Source of the DNA: Thermanaeromonas sp.
GTDB taxonomy: Bacteria > Bacillota > DSM-521 > Neomoorellales > Neomoorellaceae
NCBI RefSeq assembly: GCF_021890735.1
Contig: NZ_JAKKUR010000001.1
Span: 41,792 to 105,791, forward strand
DNA: 64,000 nt
Reading direction: 5' to 3'
Each line of letters begins with the position of its first letter. Within the stretch, counting starts at the first letter, position 1. The notes under the pieces were generated by a model. It was not told where the DNA came from, did not search any database, and saw nothing but the letters and a program-made list of their open reading frames with translations. The position numbers and the translations under genes are program-made. Shown in pieces: positions 57,311 to 64,000 of the stretch.

Positions 57311-58307
57311 CCAAGGCCACCTCCTTTATGGCCTGGATTATTTTGGTGATATCCATATGCACCGGACAGCGTTCCAAGCAACGGCCACATCCCACGCAAC
57401 CCAGCTTACCATAGCGCTCGGGGAAGTACCGGAGCTTGTGTAAAATGCGGTTGCGTACCCGTTCTTTCCTTGTCGGTCGGGGATTATGGCCGCCGGCCAT
57501 GCGGGTGTACTCTGCAAACATACATGAATCCCAGCACCTAAATTTAAAACCCTCATTGCCCCGGTTTTCGCTCTGAATGTCGAAACAGTGACAGGTGGGG
57601 CAGAGAAAGGTACAGGCCGCACAACCTACACATTTGTGCCACAGGTCATCCCAGAAGGGATGCTCAAACATCCTTTGGAGCTTTTCCGTAACCCCTTCCG
57701 GGTCTACCTCCAACGAAGGACGAGCCCCAGCAGGAGGTTCCTCAGATACCTCGGTCAATAGAGTTCCTACCTTATCCAGAAGAGCCTTGCCCCTTTCACT
57801 GGTGGCTTGCAAGAGGTACCCGTCGTCTTTCTCCCAGGCCTGGATATCCACTCCCTCGGCCCGGGCCGGGTCGACGCCTAAGGAGGTGCAAAAGCAAGTA
57901 TCTAGTGCTTCCCGGCAGGCCAGGGCTACTACCAAGGTATTCTCCCGCCTCCGGCGGTAGAATTCATCCACATACCCTTTGGTAAGGAAAACGTCGTCTA
58001 AAAGCAAAAGACTCCGTGCGTCGCAAGAGCGCACCCCGACCAGCACGCACTTTTGTTGGGGAAGAGAAAGCTCCTCTAAAAAAGCCGCCTGGCCTTCTAC
58101 ACGGTATCGGTACATTTCTTCCGTACGCGGGAAAAATAACTCCTTGGGCGGCAAAACTGTGCTTCCGGGTTTAAAAGTTACTTCTGCCTGCCCGGTCCAG
58201 GGGCGGAAGGTGCTGACACCGTCCTCTTCCTGGGGAGTATATACCACAGCCTCCTCCGACCATACAGATAAAACTTGGGGTAATTTATCTCTTTTAACCT
58301 TTAACAT
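57303..58307 (-). CDS. floxB: 4Fe-4S dicluster subunit (FloxB / HydB-like)
   Basis: This 334-residue protein resembles the beta subunit of sulfhydrogenases and AsrA. Two ferredoxin-type cysteine sets lie in the C-terminal half: CVGCAACTFLCPTCHC near residue 225 and CVGCGRCLERCPV near residue 310, each four Cys. The N-terminal part is family-specific. It should pass electrons between the FAD subunit and the rest of the Flox module. It overlaps floxA by 8 nt. Confidence 0.88.
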   Translation of the reverse strand: MLKVKRDKLPQVLSVWSEEAVVYTPQEEDGVSTFRPWTGQAEVTFKPGSTVLPPKELFFPRTEEMYRYRVEGQAAFLEELSLPQQKCVLVGVRSCDARSLLLLDDVFLTKGYVDEFYRRRRENTLVVALACREALDTCFCTSLGVDPARAEGVDIQAWEKDDGYLLQATSERGKALLDKVGTLLTEVSEEPPAGARPSLEVDPEGVTEKLQRMFEHPFWDDLWHKCVGCAACTFLCPTCHCFDIQSENRGNEGFKFRCWDSCMFAEYTRMAGGHNPRPTRKERVRNRILHKLRYFPERYGKLGCVGCGRCLERCPVHMDITKIIQAIKEVALDG

Positions 58308-58321
58308 TTCAGCACCTCCCT

Positions 58322-59227
58322 CTAGACAAAGTAATCAGGATCCTCTGTCCGGTAGGTACCCAAAGGTGGCGGGGTTTCCGTATCCAGGCCGGCTTCATAC
58401 GGTCCGAAGAGTTCGTTAAGATCTTTGATTATCTTCCTGTGCAGGCTCATGATGGGAATCCCCACCGGGCATACCCGCTCGCACTCCCCGCACTCAATAC
58501 AGCGTCCCGCCACATGCAATGCCCGGGTTAAACCGTAAAATTCATTTTCAGTTTTAACTATGCGCTTGCTGCACCAACCGGATTGGGAACGATCGAAGAT
58601 GCACTCCCGGCAGTTGCACGCCGGGCACACGTTGCGGCAAGCGTAACAGCGCAAGCACCGTTCATACTGCTTTGCCCAAAACTCATAACGTTCATCAGGA
58701 CTTAAAGCCAGTAAGCGTTCTACTTCCGTAAAGCGGTCCCGGGGCTCCTTTTCCCCTCTACCGGGTAACTTCTCGCCTGTATTGATGATCTCGTCAAAAA
58801 TCACAGGTTCCGGACGGGTACAAAAAGTACATCTTTCTTCTAAGTCAATCGTTTCCAAGGCCTCCGGGCCTTTCCCCCGGGCCTTACGAGCATCCCGCAC
58901 CCCGGGACATGTGATACCGATGATATATACTTTCTCCCTCTCTATCTGCTGGTCCTGCAGGAGCCTGTTTATACCCTTCGAATCGCATCCTTTTACGAAC
59001 AGCGCTACTTTCCCCTCCAGCTGGGTAAAATCCAGGAGATACTTGGCCAAATTGTTGGCGCAAAAATCATCCCAAATTAAGCGCTCCACTTCCTCCGGAC
59101 GGCGTACGAAAGCCGGCGAAGAATGATACCATAAAGAACCCTTCTCCCAACCGATAACCCATTCAACCTCACCTTTGGCAAGGAGCTCCTGGGCGCGTTC
59201 CCGCATCCTTTCGGTGATCTTGTTCAT
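58322..59227 (-). CDS. floxC: 4Fe-4S dicluster subunit (FloxC-like, F420-hydrogenase beta-type N-terminus)
   Basis: This 301-residue protein has an N-terminal region with KGCDSKGINRLLQDQ as in coenzyme F420 hydrogenase beta-like proteins, a Cys pair CTFC near residue 138, and two ferredoxin motifs: CLRCYACRNVCPACNC near residue 195 and CIECGECERVCPVG near residue 245. It starts at ATG 59227 in an ATGA overlap with the true mvhD stop. It links MvhD/FloxD to FloxB in the proposed electron path. Confidence 0.87.
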   Translation of the reverse strand: MNKITERMRERAQELLAKGEVEWVIGWEKGSLWYHSSPAFVRRPEEVERLIWDDFCANNLAKYLLDFTQLEGKVALFVKGCDSKGINRLLQDQQIEREKVYIIGITCPGVRDARKARGKGPEALETIDLEERCTFCTRPEPVIFDEIINTGEKLPGRGEKEPRDRFTEVERLLALSPDERYEFWAKQYERCLRCYACRNVCPACNCRECIFDRSQSGWCSKRIVKTENEFYGLTRALHVAGRCIECGECERVCPVGIPIMSLHRKIIKDLNELFGPYEAGLDTETPPPLGTYRTEDPDYFV

Positions 59228-59661
59228 ACCACATCCCTCAGCTTCCTATTGGGGCCTAATGCCCTGATCTCTTCGGTCATTTGGGTAATTATTTCTGCAA
59301 AACGAGGGCCTTCCGAGCCCGAAACCCAGCGCACCCTAAACCGAGCGGGCTCAATGCCTATAAATTCTAGAACACGCTCTAACACCAGCAACCGCCGGCG
59401 GGCGTGATAATTGCCACTAACATAGTGGCAGTCGCCCGGGTGTCAACCGGCCACCAGCACACCATCCGCTCCGCGTTGGAAGGCACGGAGAACAAATTGC
59501 GGATTTACCCTCCCAGAACAAGGTACCCGTATAATGCGGACATTGGCCGGATAACTAAGACGGTTTAGCCCTGCCAGGTCCGCGCCAGCATATGCGCACC
59601 AGTGGCAACAGAAAGCAATTATCTTAGGCTCCCAACGACTGGCCTCTTGATTTACAGACAT
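59224..59661 (-). CDS. mvhD: MvhD/FloxD iron-sulfur subunit, predicted selenoprotein (Sec73)
   Basis: This is the small [2Fe-2S]-type linker that passes electrons to HdrA. ATG 59661 ([18 protein letters not shown]) overlaps the hdrA stop by 10 nt. The ORF track stops it at TGA 59443-59445, but the frame continues for 72 more codons to TGA 59224 with strong family similarity: [17 protein letters not shown], then [12 protein letters not shown] and IRALGP. The UGA sits where related proteins have Cys. A perfect 8-bp hairpin with a UGU loop begins 12 nt after the UGA. Without recoding, half of the conserved domain would be lost. Confidence 0.92.
59412..59430 (-). promoter_or_regulatory. SECIS-like hairpin for mvhD UGA
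   Basis: On the minus strand TGCCACTA, the loop TGT and TAGTGGCA form a perfect 8-bp hairpin. The apical loop begins 20 nt after the UGA, within the 16-37 nt window known for bacterial SECIS elements, and contains G and U. Confidence 0.75.
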
Positions 59662-61634
59662 GCTGCATCCACCTCCGCTAGTATCTGCTCGTTGGTAAAC
59701 CCGCGCAGGTTCAGGGCACCAGACCTGCATACAACGGTGCAGGAGCCGCAACCTTGGCATAATCCCATATTGACACTGGCTACCCGGCGGGCTACGGTCT
59801 TACCTGCCACCCTTTCGGTAATGGTCTTCATATCGATGGCCTTATATGGGCAGACAGGCTGGCAAAGGCCGCAACCCGAACATAAATTTTCGTCCACCGT
59901 AGAGATCATGGGATCGGTAGCCATCTCATCTTTGCTTAAAAGCTGGCACACCTTCACTGCCGCGCCACTAGCCTGGGCCACTGTATCCGGTATATCCTTG
60001 GGCCCCTGACAAGCCCCCGCTATGAACACTCCTGCCGTATAGGTTTCCACCGGACGCAGTTTAGGATGGGCTTCCTGGAAAAAGCCGTCCTTATCCGTGG
60101 CCAACCCCAACATCTTGGCCAATTCTTCCCATCCGCGACTGGGCACCATAGCTGTGGCCAGAACCACCAGGTCCGCAGCCACCGTGACCTGCCTACCTAA
60201 CAGGGTATCCTCGCCGCAGACGATAAGTTTGTCTCCTTCCTGATAGATACGGCTTACCCGACCTCGAACGTATACTGCTCCTTCGTGGACGGTCCGCGAA
60301 TAGAATTCTTCATAAGCCTTGCCCGGTGTACGGACGTCCATGTAGAATACAATAGCCTGGGCGCCCGGTATCTTCTCTAGCACCTGGTGGGCATGTTTGG
60401 CCGTATACATACAGCACGCCCGGGAACAGTAACTTTTACCCTTAGCCTCATCACGCGAACCTACGCATTTGATAAATACTACAGTCTTAGGCTCCTTACC
60501 GTCTGAGGGCCGTACGATCTTACCGCCTGTGGGGCCAGAGGCGCTGTTCATACGTTCAAAATGCATACCGGTGATGACGTCTGGGTAGCGGCCATAACCG
60601 TACTCTCCGTATACTTGCTCCCAAGGGAAAAGTTCATAGCCCGTAGCTACAACGATGGCCCCGAAGCTTTCCGTGACTACCTCATCCTGCTGCTCGTAGT
60701 CTATCGCCTTTGTAGGACAAACCTTCTGGCATACCCCGCACTTCCCCTTGGTGAACTGGCGGCAGTGCTCCTTGTCGATAACCGGCACGGCGGGAACGGC
60801 CTGCGGAAAAGGTATATATATGGCCTTACGCTTGCCCAAGCCTAAATCAAACTCACTGTCCACCTTAGTCGGACACTTCTCCCAGCACGTACCACAACCC
60901 GTACACTTGGTAGCGTCCACCATACGGGCTTTCTTGCGGATCGTTACCTGGAAATTACCTACGTACCCCGCTACCTGTTCCACCTCAGCATAGGTTATAA
61001 CCTGAATTTGAGGGTGCTGCGCCGCAGCAACCATCTTAGGCGTGCTTATTCAGGCAGAACAATCAAGGGTAGGGAACGTCTTATCCAGCTTGACCATGTT
61101 CCCCCCTATGGTAGGCTCACGGTCCAGGAGGACCACCTCATATCCTGCATCGGCAATATCTAAAGCCGCCTGCATACCCGCTATGCCAGCCCCTATTACT
61201 AAGGCCCGCTTGGTAATGGGGATGGTACTGGGTTTAAGGGGCGCATTGAGGCAAGCCTTGGCCACAGCTACGCGTACCAATTCTATAGCCTTTATTGTAG
61301 CTCCTTCTTTGTCCTTGGCATGAACCCACGCACACTGTTCACGGATATTGGCCATCTCTAAGAGGTAGGGATTTAGCCCCGCACTTTCCAGGGTTTTACG
61401 AAAGGTGGGTTCGTGCAGCCTGGGGGTGCAAGAGGCTACCACTACGCGGTTCAAGCGCTGTTCCTTAATGGTCTTACGAATAAGCTCCTGACCGGGGTCC
61501 GAACACATATACTGGTAATCAGTAGCAAAAACTACACCGGGAAAGCTCCGGGCCGCCTCTGCTACCCGCTTAACATCCACCACCGAAGCAATATTTGTCC
61601 CGCAGTGGCAAACGAATACCCCTACCCGCTTCAA
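59652..61634 (-). CDS. hdrA: Heterodisulfide reductase subunit A (HdrA), predicted selenoprotein (Sec195)
   Basis: HdrA is the FAD protein that performs flavin-based electron bifurcation. The track splits it into 61050-61634 and 59652-61034, but both lie in one frame around TGA 61050-61052. Read through, the 660-residue product shows the N-terminal [14 protein letters not shown], the FAD motif [19 protein letters not shown], then [16 protein letters not shown], and four iron-sulfur motifs including [24 protein letters not shown] and [11 protein letters not shown]. The residue at the UGA is Cys or Sec in known HdrA proteins. Its start overlaps hdrB by 4 nt. Confidence 0.95.
61013..61032 (-). 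promoter_or_regulatory. SECIS-like hairpin for hdrA UGA
   Basis: On the minus strand GGTTGCTGC, loop GGC and GCAGCACC form an 8-bp stem with one bulged T, the same bulge as in the E. coli fdhF SECIS minihelix. The loop begins 26 nt after the UGA. Confidence 0.72.
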
Positions 61635-62530
61635 GCCGTCTCCCTCCTCGTTGCAGGATGTCGTAAAATCTCCTTGCTCTCTAATAAGGGTAACGGGTTA
61701 ACAAAATGCTTGGACAAGCCTAACTCCTTGGGCGGGTAACCCAGTGCTATCCCTATAAGTTCGGTAAAGTAGAATATAGGAATATCAAGGCTCTCCTGGA
61801 ATCGGCGCTTGGCCTCCCCTTGACGCATGTCGAGATTAAGAAAACATAGCGGACAGGCCACGGCTATACAATCTGCGCCACTGGCCTTGGCATGTTTTAA
61901 AATCCGGAAGATGGGCCACAGCCCTATATCCGTCCGTGATGTAGCAAGGCTAGCGCTGCAGCACTCGGTCTTAAAAGCCCAGGGTACCGGCGTAGCTCCC
62001 AAGGCTTCCACCAGCCGGTCCATAGTCTGCGGATCCTCAGGGTCATCAAATCCCGTAAGCCCCGGTGGCCTCACCAGAAGGCACCCGTAATAGGCTGCTA
62101 CTTTAAGCCCCGTAAGGGGCCGGGTTACCAAGCCCTGGATTTTTTCCAATCCCACTCCGTTCACCACAACATCCAAAAAAGCCCGCACTTCGACCCGTCC
62201 CTGGTAATCCATCCCGATTATTTCTTTGATAGTGTTGCGCATCTCTTCTGACCCGCGTACCGCCACTTGGGAAGCCTTTAGCCGGTTAAAGCAAGCAGCA
62301 CAAGGAACGGCCACATCCAGGCCCTCCCTTTCGGCAATGGCCAGATTCCTAGCCGGAAGGGCAAGGGCCAGGAGATGATCGGTATTATGAGCTGCCGAGG
62401 CTCCACAACAGTTCCATTCCGGGATCTCCCATAGCTCCAAGCCCAGATGCTTGGCCACCAACCTGGCAGAGATATCGTATTCCACTGCTGTGGCGTGAAG
62501 GGAACACCCGGGGTAATAGGCGTACTTCAA
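61631..62530 (-). CDS. hdrB: Heterodisulfide reductase subunit B (HdrB)
   Basis: This subunit carries the catalytic non-cubane iron-sulfur clusters. It has 299 residues and two CCG domains: PGCSLHATAVEYD...WNCCGASAAH...CAACF in the N-terminal half and GCLLVRPP...ECCSASLATSRTD...CPLCF in the C-terminal half, the CX~35CCGX~35CxxC pattern. It would reduce a disulfide-type acceptor; the acceptor here is unknown (DsrC-type, or another thiol). It overlaps hdrC and hdrA by 4 nt each. Confidence 0.95.
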   Translation of the reverse strand: MKYAYYPGCSLHATAVEYDISARLVAKHLGLELWEIPEWNCCGASAAHNTDHLLALALPARNLAIAEREGLDVAVPCAACFNRLKASQVAVRGSEEMRNTIKEIIGMDYQGRVEVRAFLDVVVNGVGLEKIQGLVTRPLTGLKVAAYYGCLLVRPPGLTGFDDPEDPQTMDRLVEALGATPVPWAFKTECCSASLATSRTDIGLWPIFRILKHAKASGADCIAVACPLCFLNLDMRQGEAKRRFQESLDIPIFYFTELIGIALGYPPKELGLSKHFVNPLPLLESKEILRHPATRRETA

Positions 62531-63099
62531 TGCTCAGCACCTCCTCGGGAGCGCACCCTTTGGAAGATGGCTTTAACTGCCGCGCTATCCTTAATCCGGG
62601 AAGGGAAAGGGCTTATTTTACCGTTCAAAAATAGGGCGGGAGCCAATCCGGCATCCTTGAAGGGCTGGCCAGACTGGAGGTTAAACTGCACTATAAGCCC
62701 CATCTCGTGCACCCTTCCGTAACGTTCCACAGAACCTAAGAAGGCTCGGTCGAAAAGGTGTACCTTCTTATCCGTTACCAGGCCCGCACGGCCAGCCTCC
62801 TGGCGCAAAGCTTCCATAAGCCGCGGCAGGTCTACCTCTTTAGGACAACGCGTATAGCACGTCTGGCAATGTGCGCATATCCATATAGTCCGGCTCCTTA
62901 AAGCTTCATCAACAAAACCCAGCTGTAGCAAGCGTATTATCTGCCGGGGAACGTAGTCCATAGCGAAGGCCATGGGACAGCCGGCCGAACATTTGCCGCA
63001 TTGATAGCAATTTTTTACGTCCACACCGCTTCTTCTCTCTACGCGCTTAAGCAAATCCCAATTTTGAGCCATTATGCTGGATAACTCGCGGGGCTCCAT
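62527..63099 (-). CDS. hdrC: Heterodisulfide reductase subunit C (HdrC)
   Basis: This small ferredoxin-like subunit passes electrons from HdrA to HdrB. It shows two four-Cys motifs: CYQCGKCSAGCP near residue 30 and CAHCQTCYTRCP near residue 75. ATG 63099 (190 residues) has GAGGTG at 7 nt; the track start at 63108 is a GTG inside that site. It is the first gene of the operon, and an upstream inverted repeat (TTTGAG-G-CTCAAA, 63145-63157) could be an operator. Confidence 0.94.
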   Translation of the reverse strand: MEPRELSSIMAQNWDLLKRVERRSGVDVKNCYQCGKCSAGCPMAFAMDYVPRQIIRLLQLGFVDEALRSRTIWICAHCQTCYTRCPKEVDLPRLMEALRQEAGRAGLVTDKKVHLFDRAFLGSVERYGRVHEMGLIVQFNLQSGQPFKDAGLAPALFLNGKISPFPSRIKDSAAVKAIFQRVRSRGGAEH

Positions 63100-63144
63100 A
63101 CTTTTCACCTCTTTATAAATCCAAACTGTAACTTTTTATTCTCC

Positions 63145-63157
63145 TTTGAGCCTCAAA
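63145..63157 (-). promoter_or_regulatory. Inverted repeat upstream of hdrC
   Basis: TTTGAG-C-CTCAAA forms a 6-1-6 inverted repeat in the 150-nt gap between the divergent hdrC and Na/Pi transporter genes. No good sigmaA promoter is evident beside it, so a regulator site or alternative promoter is possible. Confidence 0.4.
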
Positions 63158-63249
63158 ATCCTCTTGGTTTCACACAAAGTCCAGGTCTAAAACAAAAAAA
63201 TCCACCGTAGAGTCTTGTACGGTTGGGGCAATTCAAAGGGGGACGAACC

Positions 63250-64000
63250 ATGGGGAAAATACTTTTCGGGCTTACCGCAGGCATAGGGCTACTTTTATTG
63301 GGGGTTAATTTATTACGCTCCGGCCTCGTCTCTTTAAGTCACAGCCGCCTGGAAAGGCTTTTGCAAAGGGCCACCGATAACCCCTGGAAGGGCTTCTTCT
63401 GGGGAACCTTAGCTACGGCCCTGGTGCAATCCAGCACGGCCACCACGGTGTTGATCGTAGGTATGGTAGACAGCAAAACAATCTCCTTTTATCAAGGCTT
63501 AAGCCTGGTCTTGGGTGCCAATGTAGGAACTTGTTTGACCGTCCATCTCCTGGCCTTTAACCTGCAAACCCTGGCCTGGCCGGCCGTAATCTCGGGTTTC
63601 CTTTTTCTCATCCTGCGTTTCTCCCGGCCAGTGGGCTTAAGCCTGCTGGGCTGCGGACTTATATTTTCCTCCCTCTACCTTTTGTGTTGGGCTTCGGCAC
63701 CCTTAAAGCATAGTACGAGTTTGCCCGGGCTTTTAACCGCCTTGGGCACCTCCCCTTGGCAGGCTTTACTGGCAGGGATGGTCTTTACTGCCTTCCTTCA
63801 CTCCAGCAGCGCTGTTACAGGAATAACCATGGTACTGACCGCCGAAGGAGTAGTTACCATGCCCGGCGCCTTGAGCATAGTTCTCGGTGCTAATATAGGC
63901 ACCTGTAGTACGGCTTTGATAGCTGCTTTGTTTTCCTCTCGTGCGGCCCAGCGTACAGCCTTGGCCAACCTCTTAATCAATATCGGAGGTGCTTTGCTAA
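63250..64000 (+). CDS. Na/Pi-cotransporter family protein (NptA-like), 3' part beyond window
   Basis: This plus-strand frame opens at ATG 63250 behind AAAGGGGG (7 nt) and stays open to the window edge (250 codons). The product is strongly hydrophobic, with about six helices so far. It carries two copies of the Na/Pi repeat signature: TALVQSSTATTVLIVGM with LGANVGTC near residue 60-95, and AFLHSSSAVTGITMVL with LGANIGTC near residue 180-220. Such proteins move phosphate, or act with a PhoU-like domain in other roles. It is divergent from the hdr operon. Confidence 0.93.
   Translation, partial: MGKILFGLTAGIGLLLLGVNLLRSGLVSLSHSRLERLLQRATDNPWKGFFWGTLATALVQSSTATTVLIVGMVDSKTISFYQGLSLVLGANVGTCLTVHLLAFNLQTLAWPAVISGFLFLILRFSRPVGLSLLGCGLIFSSLYLLCWASAPLKHSTSLPGLLTALGTSPWQALLAGMVFTAFLHSSSAVTGITMVLTAEGVVTMPGALSIVLGANIGTCSTALIAALFSSRAAQRTALANLLINIGGALL

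Noticed and set aside
59662-59760. N-terminal extension of MvhD ([10 protein letters not shown]...)
   Set aside because: It overlaps the end of hdrA in another frame and has no similarity to the MvhD N-terminus; the ATG at 59661 fits.
61035-61052. Frameshift or pseudogene reading of hdrA
   Set aside because: Both ORFs lie in exactly the same frame with a single UGA between, and the sequence across it keeps the HdrA motif, so a Sec codon explains it better than decay.

Overview
The window reads as chromosomal DNA of an endospore-forming, anaerobic, probably thermophilic member of the Firmicutes (Clostridia), most like the Moorella/Thermanaeromonas group. The sporulation sigma-factor block (spoIIGA-sigE-sigG-spoIIR), a division/cell-wall cluster with a meso-DAP-type MurE (DNPR motif), DivIVA/SepF and an Hdr-type redox operon point this way. 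The genus is inferred from gene content only; no 16S or other marker lies in the window. Almost everything is on the minus strand, so the text below follows transcription from high to low coordinates within each block.

Region 1 (1-7420): a pyrimidine operon, promoter - pyrR - pyrB - pyrC - carA - carB (carB runs off the left edge). Two PyrR-binding hairpins with terminators sit before pyrR and before pyrB. Region 2 (7420-12430): a radical-SAM SplB-like protein, pantothenate genes panB and a ketopantoate reductase, a small tatA missed by the ORF track, and a plus-strand NodI/NodJ-like ABC exporter. Region 3 (12431-25100): a coiled-coil protein of unknown function, rluD-lspA, thiD, a TraR/DksA-type zinc-finger protein, a DUF5665-like membrane protein, ileS, and the divIVA-yggT-proC-sepF-yggS-HlyD-pgeF-ylmC block. 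Region 4 (25146-28460): spoIIR, sigG, sigE and spoIIGA, with a recognisable Spo0A-type promoter before spoIIGA and a sigmaF/G-type promoter before sigG. Region 5 (28523-47400): the complete dcw cluster, mraZ-rsmH-ftsL-PBP-murE-murF-mraY-murD-ftsW-murG-murC-murB-murA-ftsQ-sbp-ftsA-ftsZ, preceded by a 10-bp-periodic MraZ-type operator.

Region 6 (47490-55730): a mixed accessory block. It holds a MetE-like protein, a GNAT acetyltransferase, a ROK kinase, a B12-binding radical-SAM enzyme, a TPR protein, an FmdB-type zinc-ribbon protein, an unannotated 37-residue ORF with its own signals, a Crp/Fnr regulator, a PerR-like Fur protein and a CaCA cation exchanger. The exchanger lies under a clear yybP-ykoY (Mn2+) riboswitch. 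Region 7 (55732-63099): an eight-gene redox operon, hdrC-hdrB-hdrA-mvhD/floxD-floxC-floxB-floxA-PHP phosphatase. Both hdrA and mvhD are interrupted by an in-frame UGA, each followed at the right distance by a SECIS-like hairpin, so both are best read as selenoproteins. The ORF track splits hdrA in two and truncates mvhD. The operon is predicted to encode an NADH-linked, flavin-based electron-bifurcating complex. Region 8 (63250-64000): the start of a plus-strand Na/Pi-cotransporter family gene.

The most notable signals are the adjacent selenocysteine codons in hdrA and mvhD, the Mn2+ riboswitch, the MraZ operator, an inverted repeat that masks the start codon of the unknown coiled-coil gene, and the 37-aa ORF with an inverted repeat in its promoter spacer.
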